Below are positions 7,197 to 14,382 of a stretch of 14,382 nucleotides of DNA, piece after piece. The stretch covers positions 1-14,382 of the forward strand of contig JAHFFM010000032.1 of the NCBI GenBank assembly GCA_023247935.1, in the 5' to 3' direction. A model generated the notes under the pieces. That model saw only the letters and a program-made list of their open reading frames with translations. It was not told the origin of the DNA and did no database searches. This DNA comes from Candidatus Omnitrophota bacterium (GTDB lineage: Bacteria; Omnitrophota; Gorgyraeia; 2-02-FULL-51-18). Position numbers and translations under genes: made by a program. Within the stretch, counting starts at the first letter, position 1. Each line of letters opens with the position of its first letter.

Positions 7197-8207
7197 ATGA
7201 AAATTCTTCGTGGAGCATTGGCGTCACTTATCCTTCTTTTTGGCATTATCCCCGCCATTCACGCCGCCGAGCCGGCAAAAAAAATCTATTCGGGAGCCAT
7301 CACGATTGGCATGGAAACATGGACAGGTTATTTTCCTTTGGTGATCGCGCGCGAGAAAGGCTATTTCAAAGAAGAGGGGCTGGATATTCACATTAAGCGT
7401 TATGTCAGCCTAGGAGAACTTTCCAAAGATTATGTCGCGGGAAAAATGCAGGGTCGCGCGAATCTCACGCTTGATGCCGTCAAAGAGGCTTTGGAAGGAC
7501 TGAGCCACAGAGTGGTGCTCGCGATTGATTATTCCAACGGCTCAGACGCTATTTTGGCCAATCAGACGATACAAAGCGTTCAAGATTTTGGCGGAAAACG
7601 TGTGGGTTTTGAAGCGGGCACGTTGGAAGAATTTTTTGTCAGTTGGGCGCTCAACGAAAATGGTATGGATCTTTCCGACATCACGCCATCGTATTTGAAT
7701 CCCGAAGAGACGACTCAAAAACTAAAAAGCGGGGAAGTCGACGTCGCTGTTTCCCACGAACCTTTTTTATCTCAGTTTTTAAGCTCCAATGATTTTCATA
7801 TTGTTTATTCTTCCAAGGACGCTCCGGGTCTTATTACGGACATTTTGACGTTTAGATCAGATTTTATTGAAACTTATCCGGACACTGTTGCGGCTATTAT
7901 TCGCGCGTATTTCAAAGGCCTTGAATTTTGGGAGCGGCATCCTGAGGAAGCCAACGCGATTACGGCCAAGGAATTTCAAGATACGCCTGAAAGTATCGCC
8001 AAACAGTTGGAAGGTATCAAAATGCTAGACGAGGCGGATAATGTCACCGCTTTTACATTTGCTGCCAACTTCCGGTCGCTTTACGGCAATTTGCGCCAAA
8101 TCGGAAAATTTGTGATCAAGCATCAAGAAGGAAAAGCCATGGTTTTGGATACGGACAAGCTGGTTGAGAGGAAATTTATTAAAGGCCTTTCGAAAGGAAT
8201 TTCTTAA
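7197..8207 (+). CDS. Periplasmic substrate-binding protein, NMT1/TauA/SsuA-like
   Basis: The start at 7197 is chosen because AAAGGAG (7184-7190) sits 6 nt before it and a classical signal peptide follows at once (positively charged MKILRG, a hydrophobic core, then an AIHAA cleavage region near residue 22); the in-frame ATG at 7167 has neither. The 336-residue product opens its mature part with ITIGMETWTGYFPLVIAREK followed by GYFKEEGLDI, the hallmark of NMT1/SsuA-type type-2 periplasmic binding folds. These normally bind sulfonates, nitrate, thiamine precursors or similar small ligands for ABC import. No permease or ATPase gene is nearby. The stop overlaps the start of a dCache histidine kinase, so the protein more probably presents a ligand to that kinase (inference). 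The fold is clear but the ligand is unknown. Confidence 0.9.
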   Translation: MKILRGALASLILLFGIIPAIHAAEPAKKIYSGAITIGMETWTGYFPLVIAREKGYFKEEGLDIHIKRYVSLGELSKDYVAGKMQGRANLTLDAVKEALEGLSHRVVLAIDYSNGSDAILANQTIQSVQDFGGKRVGFEAGTLEEFFVSWALNENGMDLSDITPSYLNPEETTQKLKSGEVDVAVSHEPFLSQFLSSNDFHIVYSSKDAPGLITDILTFRSDFIETYPDTVAAIIRAYFKGLEFWERHPEEANAITAKEFQDTPESIAKQLEGIKMLDEADNVTAFTFAANFRSLYGNLRQIGKFVIKHQEGKAMVLDTDKLVERKFIKGLSKGIS

Positions 8208-10090
8208 TGCCCTTTAAAAAAATTTCAGTCAAAATATTTGTCGTTATTTTTTTAGGTATTTTCATCATTTTAGCGTCCGTGAGCTTTTTTTCATTCCTGT
8301 TTACTAAAAAAATCCTCGAAAAATCAATCATCGAATCTCAGCTGGAAGAAGTGCGGCAAAACATGGACAAGATCGACCGTCTGTTGGATGCGCGCTGTAC
8401 GGATATTTTGGTGATCGCCGGTGTGAAACCCGTCGAAGTTTTTTTGGCGCCTGAGGTTGGCGACAATCTGCTTATTCTTGAAAAGAACGCTTCCAAGCGT
8501 ATGGCCGAAATCGTCGCGTTGACAGGCCCTTGGGATCTTTTAGTTGTTACCGATAAATCCGGAAAAATAGTTTTATCTTCCGACAAAGATGAAATCGGAA
8601 CTTTTATTCAGAAAAATCCTCAAGGCGGCACGGCCTACGAAAAGGCGCTCACCAAGGATCTCTATTACTCGGATTTGGCTCTCGCTGGTTTGGGAGGCCG
8701 TCCAAGCCTAGTTTTTTCCGCGCCTGTGAAAAATACCAGCGCTCCCGGGCGTCCAGTGATCGGTACGGTTGTCGGTTATTTTTCATGGCCGGCGGTGCTG
8801 CAGATTTTGGAAGACATCCCAGAGTCCGCAGTGCTTCTCAATCAGGAGGGTTTGGTGATCGGTGCCAACGCTTCTTTTCTGGAAGCAAACCCTTCCACGG
8901 ATCAGCTGACGGATCAGGAGCTTATTTCAAATTTACAAAATAAACGCTCCGCTTCGATTATTTTTTCGAATACAGAAGACCGCGTCCAAGGCACTGTGTT
9001 GGCGTCTCTGGGGGTTCAATCGGGCTATCTTTCTTACCGCGGCAATGGATGGGGACTTATTTTGGAACAACCCTCTCAAGTCGCTTTCGCCTCGGCGACG
9101 AAGACAGCTTTGCAATTGATTTTGATCCTAACGCCTATCATTATCCTGACTTCGATCCCAATTTTTGTCATGATTTTACGCTGGGTTACGTATCCAATCG
9201 CTGTTTTAACTCAGACCACGCGTCAGATCGCCGCCGGTGACTTGACGCGAAAAGTAGCCATTACCAGTCATGACGAAATGGGCGAGCTCGCGATTTCTTT
9301 CAACACCATGACTGAAAAATTAAATCAGATGCATGAAAATCTGGAACAGCAGGTCAAAGACAGAACCGGTGAGCTTGTCAAAGCCAACCAAGCTTTGCTC
9401 CAATCCGAAAAAATGTCCGCGGTGGGTCAGCTCGCGGCAGGAGTGGCTCATGAAATCAACAATCCTCTGGGTGTGATTTTAGGTTTCGCGCAAGGAGTCG
9501 TCAAGCGCTTAGAGCCGAACCATCCCATGGAGATGCCTTTAAAATCCATCGAACGCGAAGCGTTGCGATGCAAGGATCTCGTCCAAAATTTATTGACGTT
9601 TTCTAGATCAAGTAAAGCCGGAAAAGAAGAAACAGATGTGAATCTGGTGACAGAAAACTCTCTCTCTTTGATTGTCGCCCAAGCCAAAGTCAAAAATATC
9701 CAGCTTGTCAAACAACTTGAGCCCGGTCTCCCAAAATTTCTTGCCAATGCCAGCCAGATTCAGCAAATTCTCGTGAATCTCGCCAACAACGCAATGGACG
9801 CGATGCCAGGCGGTGGAACACTGACATTCCGGACAAAAAAATCGCAGTTGGAAGGCAAAGAAGCGATTGAAATTCAAATCCAGGACACCGGCCAGGGCAT
9901 TCCCAAAGAAATTGTGTCCAAGATTTTCGAGCCTTTTTTTACGACCAAAGAAATCGGCAAGGGCACTGGGCTCGGTCTTTCGTTGGTATTTGAGATTGTT
10001 CAAAAACACGAAGGCAAGATCACGGTGGACAGCGAAATCGAAAAGGGCACTACCTTCAAGGTTTGTCTGCCGTTGCAGTCTCAGCTGTAG
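8207..10090 (+). CDS. Membrane sensor histidine kinase (dCache-like-HAMP-HisKA-HATPase)
   Basis: This 627-residue kinase starts inside the stop codon of the binding-protein gene (TAATG), with AAAGGA about 9 nt upstream. A membrane helix (about 8-32) leads into a periplasmic region of about 265 residues. Features such as WDLLVVTDKSGKIVLSS, RPSLVFSAPV, VIGTVVGYFSW and GWGLILEQ are typical of double-Cache folds. A second helix (about 303-325) and HAMP (about 326-378) follow, then a short coiled coil. The core has AHEINNPL with H415, N-box N528, G1 DTGQGIP (D560), F-box FEPFFTTK and G2 GTGLGLSL. The tight coupling suggests the NMT1-like protein works with this ectodomain. Residues 400-623 align without a gap to residues 331-554 of the kinase at 10731, at about 72 % identity by hand count. 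No receiver or output domain is present. Confidence 0.94.
   Translation: MPFKKISVKIFVVIFLGIFIILASVSFFSFLFTKKILEKSIIESQLEEVRQNMDKIDRLLDARCTDILVIAGVKPVEVFLAPEVGDNLLILEKNASKRMAEIVALTGPWDLLVVTDKSGKIVLSSDKDEIGTFIQKNPQGGTAYEKALTKDLYYSDLALAGLGGRPSLVFSAPVKNTSAPGRPVIGTVVGYFSWPAVLQILEDIPESAVLLNQEGLVIGANASFLEANPSTDQLTDQELISNLQNKRSASIIFSNTEDRVQGTVLASLGVQSGYLSYRGNGWGLILEQPSQVAFASATKTALQLILILTPIIILTSIPIFVMILRWVTYPIAVLTQTTRQIAAGDLTRKVAITSHDEMGELAISFNTMTEKLNQMHENLEQQVKDRTGELVKANQALLQSEKMSAVGQLAAGVAHEINNPLGVILGFAQGVVKRLEPNHPMEMPLKSIEREALRCKDLVQNLLTFSRSSKAGKEETDVNLVTENSLSLIVAQAKVKNIQLVKQLEPGLPKFLANASQIQQILVNLANNAMDAMPGGGTLTFRTKKSQLEGKEAIEIQIQDTGQGIPKEIVSKIFEPFFTTKEIGKGTGLGLSLVFEIVQKHEGKITVDSEIEKGTTFKVCLPLQSQL
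9404..10075 (+). repeat. Diverged direct repeat: duplicated kinase core, copy 1
   Basis: These 672 nt encode the HisKA-HATPase core of the kinase at 8207. They match the 672 nt at 11721-12392 codon for codon, with no insertion or deletion and about 161 of 224 residues identical by hand count. This points to a gene or domain duplication within the cluster rather than convergence. Confidence 0.8.
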
Positions 10091-10100
10091 GAGAGAAAAA

Positions 10101-10721
10101 ATGAAAATAGTTTTAAAACGGTTTAGTCCGGTTTTATTTGTTTGGGTATTTTTCTTAACGGTTTCACAGGTGGCCATGGCTGTGGATTCGAAAGATCCCG
10201 GTTTGTTTTCCGAAGAAATCGAGGGGATTTTTTCTAAAAAAATCAACGAACTTCAATTAATTTTACAGGATCCCATCATTCTTGAAGCTATTCGAGCCTC
10301 CAATGTGGAGCATCAAGGATGGAGCGCGGACACCATTTCGCAATTGGATAAAAAATTTATCGGAGCCAAAGCCTCGGATCCCTGGATTCAGAGTTTTATG
10401 AACAATGCCGCGGCTCAACGTCTGGCGGAGTACCGAAAAAGTCACCAGGGATACGCGGAGATATTTGTGACGGATTCCAGAGGCTTGAACGTGTGTCAGA
10501 CGAACAAAACATCTGATTATTATCAGGCTGATGAAGAGTGGTGGGTGAAAACTTTCAATCAAGGTATCGGTAAGACACGGCACGGAGATATTGAATTTGA
10601 TGAGAGTGCGCAATCTCAGGCAGTCTCGCTCTACGCGCCTATCCTTGATGGCGATTCTTCCAAGGTGATCGGAGTCGCCAAGGCGGTGCTTAAGATTGAT
10701 CAAATTAAGGATGAACTCTAA
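10101..10721 (+). CDS. Secreted stand-alone Cache-domain protein (putative periplasmic sensor subunit)
   Basis: ATG 10101 is preceded by AGGAGAG overlapping the stop of the previous kinase, and it opens a 206-residue protein with a clear signal peptide (MKIVLKRFSP, hydrophobic core, AMA cleavage motif at residues 25-27). The mature part has one Cache/PDC-like sensor domain: a long N-terminal helix, then YAEIFVTDSRGLNVC, DEEWWVKTFNQGIGK, an IEFDESAQSQ loop, AVSLYAPIL and a closing VIGVAKAVLKID strand. Normally such a domain is the ectodomain of a kinase or chemoreceptor. Here it ends without a second membrane helix or signalling domain. The next gene, 9 nt away, is a kinase with a different, helical periplasmic domain, so the two may form a split receptor (inference). 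The upstream in-frame extension to 9867 lies inside the kinase gene and is rejected. Confidence 0.85.
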   Translation: MKIVLKRFSPVLFVWVFFLTVSQVAMAVDSKDPGLFSEEIEGIFSKKINELQLILQDPIILEAIRASNVEHQGWSADTISQLDKKFIGAKASDPWIQSFMNNAAAQRLAEYRKSHQGYAEIFVTDSRGLNVCQTNKTSDYYQADEEWWVKTFNQGIGKTRHGDIEFDESAQSQAVSLYAPILDGDSSKVIGVAKAVLKIDQIKDEL

Positions 10722-10730
10722 GGCTAGACG

Positions 10731-12401
10731 ATGCGTTTTTTGAGTATTCAGTCAAAATTGGTTTTCTTTGTGGGGTTTATATGCCTACTCATTATGATTT
10801 CTTGCGGGCTTATTTTGTCCGCTTTTCGAGAGGAGACTAATAAGATTAATCAGGTCATGAAAGAAAATTCCGCGGTAGCCCTGGCGATTCAAGGAGCGTT
10901 ATTCGCTTTGAGTTCGGAAAGTCATTATGTCGAAAAAGCGTTATTCGGAGAAACAGGGCAGACGGACGCCGTCCGCGCCGAAGAGAAAGCCAACTTCGAA
11001 ATATCGGCATCGACTTTCGAGTTATTTATCCAAGTCTTGACTTGGGGAATTGGAAGTAAAGGCTTTCAAGAATCCGCCGAAGGAAGCGTCTATGAACAAT
11101 GGAAAAAAGAAGGGTGGGTGAACCGTTTAAAGATTTATGAACCTTCCACGGAGATTCAAAAATTCGCGGGAGCCGCGGATATTTATAATGACGCGGCTGT
11201 GAAATATTTTCGACAGGCTCTGGAGTTCCATAGCCGGTATGAAATTTTGATATCCCAAGGTTTTCTGGTGGAAGCGGAAGGGGTTCATGAGCGTGTCTCG
11301 GACAGTATGCGTAAGGCGCTTCGTTATAAACAATTGGGTCGCGAATCCTTGCGTGAGCTTTTACGGGCTTTGGATAGAAAAGCCGAAGGTGTCCGGTTAA
11401 ATATTATCTCGGCTCAGAGCCGGCGACTCAAACAGTCAGCGTTTATTCTGGGCGGTTTATTTTTGACGATCAGTTGTCTGACTTTATTTTTTTCCAACGT
11501 TGTTTTTGTGAAGCCGATCTTGCGTTTGACGGAAGTGACGCGCGCCGTAGCCCATGGGAAATTCGATGTTCACATTAAGACAAATTCTTCGGATGAAATC
11601 GGACAACTCGGGCGGGATTTTGATCAGATGATCGGAGACTTAACACGAACGACGGTTTCCAGAGATACTCTGCTCAAAGAAATTGAAGATCGGAAGCGCA
11701 TGGAAAAAATTGTATTCCAATCCGAGAAACTATCCGCGATGGGTCAATTGGCGGCCGGTGTCGCTCATGAAATCAACAACCCCCTGGGAGTGATTTTGGG
11801 TTTCGCTCAAGGAGTGGCTAAGCGCATCTCTCCCAACGATCCATTGGAATTGCCTTTGAGATCGATTGAACGTGAAGCGTTGCGATGCAAGGAGTTGGTG
11901 CAAAATCTTTTGACGTTTTCAAGAACCAATAAGGGCGATAAGGAATTTATCAGCATTAACAAGACGATTGAAGATTCGCTCCCGCTTATTTTGGCGCAGG
12001 CGAAAGTTAAAAATGTGCAGTTTGTCAAAGAATTTGAATCAGAACTTCCGAATTTATTAGCCAATCCCAACCAGGTTCAACAAATTTTAATCAATCTCGC
12101 CAACAACGCGATGGACGCGATGCCGGACGGAGGCACGCTTACTTTTCGAACAAGAGAAGCGGTGATTGAAGGCGGAAAAGCGATTGAGATCCAGACCCAA
12201 GACACCGGATCCGGTATCGCCAAAGACATTCAATCCAAAATATTCGAACCTTTTTTTACGACCAAAGAAGTCGGTAAGGGCACCGGTCTCGGGCTCTCCT
12301 TGGTGTTCGAAATCGTTCAAAAGCATCACGGACACATTGAATTGATCAGTGATGTCGGAAAAGGCTGTTTGTTTAAAATTTACTTACCAATCACAGGGTG
12401 A
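10731..12401 (+). CDS. Membrane sensor histidine kinase with helical periplasmic domain (HAMP-HisKA-HATPase)
   Basis: This 556-residue kinase starts 9 nt after the Cache protein, with AAGG overlapping the preceding stop. A membrane helix (about 9-31) is followed by about 200 periplasmic residues that look almost entirely alpha-helical, without Cache motifs, and resemble four-helix-bundle type sensors. A second helix (about 237-258) and HAMP (about 259-312) follow. The core shows AHEINNPL with H346, N-box N459, G1 DTGSGIA (D491), F-box FEPFFTTK and G2 GTGLGLSL. The core is about 72 % identical to that of the kinase at 8207 while the input domains are unrelated, so the two could signal to the same partner. 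The neighbouring secreted Cache protein may supply ligand recognition (inference). No receiver is attached. Confidence 0.94.
   Translation: MRFLSIQSKLVFFVGFICLLIMISCGLILSAFREETNKINQVMKENSAVALAIQGALFALSSESHYVEKALFGETGQTDAVRAEEKANFEISASTFELFIQVLTWGIGSKGFQESAEGSVYEQWKKEGWVNRLKIYEPSTEIQKFAGAADIYNDAAVKYFRQALEFHSRYEILISQGFLVEAEGVHERVSDSMRKALRYKQLGRESLRELLRALDRKAEGVRLNIISAQSRRLKQSAFILGGLFLTISCLTLFFSNVVFVKPILRLTEVTRAVAHGKFDVHIKTNSSDEIGQLGRDFDQMIGDLTRTTVSRDTLLKEIEDRKRMEKIVFQSEKLSAMGQLAAGVAHEINNPLGVILGFAQGVAKRISPNDPLELPLRSIEREALRCKELVQNLLTFSRTNKGDKEFISINKTIEDSLPLILAQAKVKNVQFVKEFESELPNLLANPNQVQQILINLANNAMDAMPDGGTLTFRTREAVIEGGKAIEIQTQDTGSGIAKDIQSKIFEPFFTTKEVGKGTGLGLSLVFEIVQKHHGHIELISDVGKGCLFKIYLPITG
11721..12392 (+). 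repeat. Diverged direct repeat: duplicated kinase core, copy 2
   Basis: This is the second copy of the 224-codon kinase-core repeat, paired with 9404-10075. Stretches such as the one encoding SIEREALRCK and LVQNLLTFSR are nearly unchanged, while the positions around residues 400-420 of the second kinase differ most. The similarity begins abruptly at the SEK triplet ahead of the H-box. Confidence 0.8.
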
Positions 12402-12405
12402 CGGC

Positions 12406-12837
12406 ATGAACTCTTTTTTAAAAGAAACCGAAAAAAAAATCAGCGTATCCGCCGCGCTTTTTATTTTACGCTTTGGCGTCGGAGTTGTATTTTTAAGTTT
12501 TGGAGTAGGCAAGCTTATCCGTTCCACGGATTGGATTTTATTTATTCCCTCCTGGCTCACCAATTTTTTAGCCCATCACCGTGGTTTTACGGTTCAAACA
12601 TTTCTGCATTTTCAAGGAATTGCGGAGGTTTTGATCGGTTTTCAACTCATTCTTGGGGTCTTGACCCGTTGGACGGCTGCGGCTGCGGCGGTCACACTAC
12701 TTTTAATTATTTACTCGATAGGCTTTGATCCTATTGGCATCCGAGATACCGGACTCTTTTTTTCGAGTTTAGCGATTCTTATTTTGGGTCCCGGTGATTG
12801 GTCTATCGACGCTTGGTCTGCGAGGCACCTCCAATGA
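12406..12837 (+). CDS. DoxX-family integral membrane protein
   Basis: The start at 12406 lies 4 nt after the kinase stop, with AGGGTGA just upstream; an earlier in-frame ATG at 12349 lies within the kinase gene and is not used. The 143-residue product is very hydrophobic, with about four membrane helices. The LRFGVGVVFLSFGVGKL opening, the FQGIAEVLIGFQLILG helix pair and the FFSSLAILILGPG end are typical of DoxX/DoxD-like proteins. Members are linked to thiosulfate:quinone oxidoreductase and, in mycobacteria, to a membrane oxidoreductase complex for oxidative stress. The exact role here is unknown. It overlaps the next gene by 4 nt (ATGA) and is therefore likely to be coupled with the cytochrome c peroxidase, which suggests a shared redox function. 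Confidence 0.85.
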   Translation: MNSFLKETEKKISVSAALFILRFGVGVVFLSFGVGKLIRSTDWILFIPSWLTNFLAHHRGFTVQTFLHFQGIAEVLIGFQLILGVLTRWTAAAAAVTLLLIIYSIGFDPIGIRDTGLFFSSLAILILGPGDWSIDAWSARHLQ

Positions 12838-13877
12838 AAAGAAGTTTTTTTTATATGGGTTGGATCGCCTTCATGGCGATAGCGAGTCTCCTATTGTGGA
12901 AATTTTTCCCGATCAATTTAACATCCACCACGCCGGCGGTAGATTCCAAGCTCATGATTGAAGCAGGATCAAAACTGGATGAGCCTATTCAACCGATCCC
13001 TTTAGAAATCCGATTGGATGAGCGTAAAGTCGCCTTGGGAGGACGTTTGTTTCATGACGCGCGCCTTTCTCGTGACAACACGATCAATTGCGCCACATGC
13101 CATAACCTCAGCCAGGGGGGCGTTGACCGCTTGTCTCATTCAAAAGGGATGAACGGAGAACTCGGGGACGTGAACGCTCCAACGGTTTATAACAGCGGGC
13201 TTAATTTTAAACAATTTTGGGATGGCCGCGCCGAAACGCTGGAGGAACAGGTGAACGGACCGACGCATAACTCGAAAGAGATGGCTTCCGATTGGCCACA
13301 AATTATCAAAAAGTTAAAAGAAGATAAAGATTATGTCACAAGTTTCGATCAATTGTATCCGGATGGAATCACGGATCAAAATATTCGGGAATCTATCGCT
13401 GTTTTTGAAAAAGGGTTGAACACGCCTGATTCGCGTTTTGACCGGTATCTGCGAGGGGATGTCAACGCGATCACTCAGGATGAGAAAGAGGGTTATCGAT
13501 TTTTCAAAGATCTAGGCTGTGTTGTGTGCCACCAGGGCGTGAATGTCGGCGGCAATATGTTTCAGACGCTTGGAAAATTTGGAAACTACTTTGAAGATCG
13601 GGGCGATGTAAAAAAATCCGATTGGGGTCGTTTCAATGTGACTGGCAGTGAAAAAGACCGTTATAAATTCAAAGTACCTTCCTTGAGAAATGTGGAATTC
13701 ACCGCGCCTTATTTCCACGATGGATCACAAACTTCTTTAGAGGATGCCGTGGAAACGATGGCCAAATACCAGCTTGGCCGCACGCTTTCAAACGAAGAAA
13801 CCGACGCCATTGTTAAATTTTTAAAATCACTCAGTGGAGAATATCAAGGCACTTCACTTGGAGGAAGCTCTTCATGA
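12834..13877 (+). CDS. Di-haem cytochrome c peroxidase (MauG/CcpA family), membrane-anchored
   Basis: This 347-residue periplasmic protein has an N-terminal hydrophobic segment (about 5-25) that is a signal anchor or uncleaved signal peptide. Two haem c attachment motifs, CATCH (86-90) and CVVCH (229-233), mark the two domains of bacterial cytochrome c peroxidases, which reduce hydrogen peroxide to water with electrons from cytochromes. Family landmarks are present: GGRLFHDARLS, LSHSKGMNGELGD, NAPTVYNSG, FWDGRAETLEEQ, VPSLRNVEFTAPYFHDGS and a C-terminal SLEDAVETMAKYQLG. The length fits the family. ATG overlaps the DoxX stop, and the gene's own stop overlaps the start of the next gene, both as ATGA. 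Haem maturation would need a Ccm system outside the window. MauG-like maturase activity is an alternative, but the simple two-haem layout favours a peroxidase. Confidence 0.92.
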   Translation: MKRSFFYMGWIAFMAIASLLLWKFFPINLTSTTPAVDSKLMIEAGSKLDEPIQPIPLEIRLDERKVALGGRLFHDARLSRDNTINCATCHNLSQGGVDRLSHSKGMNGELGDVNAPTVYNSGLNFKQFWDGRAETLEEQVNGPTHNSKEMASDWPQIIKKLKEDKDYVTSFDQLYPDGITDQNIRESIAVFEKGLNTPDSRFDRYLRGDVNAITQDEKEGYRFFKDLGCVVCHQGVNVGGNMFQTLGKFGNYFEDRGDVKKSDWGRFNVTGSEKDRYKFKVPSLRNVEFTAPYFHDGSQTSLEDAVETMAKYQLGRTLSNEETDAIVKFLKSLSGEYQGTSLGGSSS

Positions 13878-14382
13878 AGCGGACTCGTTTTGTCATCGTG
13901 CTGGCGGCGATGGCCATGGCACTGCTCCTGACATTTTTATTTTTAAAGACTCGCGGGGCGAATTTGGAGCGCCATCATCAGATTATCGATCGCTTGAGAG
14001 CTCTCAAACAGGAAGAGGTGGCGCTTGAACGCAATGTCCTGAGACTTCGATTCGGCATGGTTCAAAACTATGACGCGGTGACGCACAACATTCAACAGAT
14101 GAAGATTTTTTTTGGAGAATTACAAGAAGGATCTTTTCAAATTTATCATCGTGGACCCAGCAGACTAGACGAAGATTTGGAAAGTTATCAAAAATTGTTG
14201 AAGGATGAGGAACTTTTGCTCGAAGATTTTGCCGCTGAAAACGGCGTTTTGAATAACTCATTGCGTTATTTCCCCGTGTTAAGCGCGCGCGTTCTCCAGG
14301 CGCTTGAAAAGATCCCGGGTTCCGAGTCCTTTCAATCCGATTTGAATAGTTTACTGCGCAACGTGCTGGTTTATGAGATCAA
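13874..14382 (+). CDS. DAHL-domain sensor protein, N-terminal fragment (likely histidine kinase or cyclase)
   Basis: The ATG overlaps the peroxidase stop (ATGA) and the frame stays open to the right edge, giving 169 complete codons. A membrane helix (about 5-24) is followed by a helical extracytoplasmic region. LRLRFGMVQNYDAV (about 56-69) and LLLEDFAAENGVLNNSLRYF (about 114-133) match the conserved elements of DAHL domains ('lrlR.g....YD' and 'E.Fk..nA.LrNSLrYfP'). DAHL domains are found N-terminal to histidine kinases, GGDEF and similar modules, so the missing C-terminus probably carries a signalling domain. The ligand is unknown. The overlap with the peroxidase places it in the same operon. 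Confidence 0.75.
   Translation, partial: MKRTRFVIVLAAMAMALLLTFLFLKTRGANLERHHQIIDRLRALKQEEVALERNVLRLRFGMVQNYDAVTHNIQQMKIFFGELQEGSFQIYHRGPSRLDEDLESYQKLLKDEELLLEDFAAENGVLNNSLRYFPVLSARVLQALEKIPGSESFQSDLNSLLRNVLVYEI

Noticed and set aside
8185..8196. Palindrome CCTTTCGAAAGG just before the kinase start at 8207
   Set aside because: It includes coding sequence and the ribosome-binding site, would form only a 4-bp stem with a tetraloop, and is too weak to call a regulatory element.
9867..10100. Upstream extension of the Cache-protein frame
   Set aside because: It runs through the HATPase region of the kinase, and the true start at 10101 has a ribosome-binding site and opens with a signal peptide.
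9608..10246. Minus-strand ORF of 212 codons across the end of a kinase and the start of the Cache gene
   Set aside because: It spans two well-supported plus-strand genes and shows no domain features; it is an antisense shadow.
10263..10703. Minus-strand ORF of 146 codons opposite the Cache protein gene
   Set aside because: The plus-strand gene has a signal peptide, ribosome-binding site and Cache features; the minus-strand frame has none.
9404..12392. Possible mobile element or recombination repeat
   Set aside because: The two repeated segments are diverged coding copies of a kinase core without terminal repeats, a transposase or target duplications; domain duplication explains them.
13834..14028. 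Plus-strand ORF of 64 codons overlapping the peroxidase end
   Set aside because: It is in a different frame from both the peroxidase and the DAHL-domain gene, and the latter has an ATGA-coupled start and conserved motifs.

Overview
The window is a gene-dense bacterial region of about 46 % G+C by eye. All supported genes lie on the plus strand. Sec signal peptides, periplasmic sensor domains and a membrane-anchored di-haem cytochrome c peroxidase point to a Gram-negative, diderm organism with a respiratory lifestyle. The many sensor kinases with Cache, HAMP and DAHL modules recall Deltaproteobacteria, Nitrospirota or Omnitrophota-type lineages, but the sequence alone does not fix the taxon. 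I see no tRNA, rRNA, CRISPR array, insertion sequence or phage gene.

Region 1 (1-3574) reads as a previously unassigned RiPP (ribosomally made, post-translationally modified peptide) locus. It opens with the C-terminus of a family-5 (Opp/Dpp-type) peptide-binding lipoprotein or periplasmic protein. Only 18 nt later comes a 44-residue precursor peptide (303-437) with an acidic leader, a short C-terminal core containing Cys-Cys, and an almost perfect extended Shine-Dalgarno. A terminator/attenuator-like hairpin follows, then a radical SAM/SPASM peptide maturase and an ABC exporter whose start overlaps the end of the maturase gene.

Region 2 (3579-7090) continues the operon. A dCache-HAMP histidine kinase starts 4 nt after the exporter. 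Next is a REC-GAF-histidine kinase protein, possibly with its own weak promoter. Together with the peptide-binding protein upstream, this could form a make-export-sense circuit for the modified peptide (inference).

Region 3 (7197-14382 and beyond) begins after an extremely AT-rich gap that is probably a promoter. It is one tightly packed operon: an NMT1/TauA-type binding protein, a dCache kinase (stop and start overlap as TAATG), a secreted stand-alone Cache protein, a kinase with a helical periplasmic domain, a DoxX-family membrane protein, a di-haem cytochrome c peroxidase and a truncated DAHL-domain sensor. The last three are joined by ATGA overlaps. The binding protein has no ABC permease or ATPase nearby, so it and the Cache protein look like periplasmic co-sensors for the adjacent kinases. 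Two of these kinases have catalytic cores about 72 % identical over 224 gapless residues but unrelated input domains. The peroxidase and DoxX suggest an oxidative or electron-transport output. No DNA-binding response regulator is present anywhere in the window.
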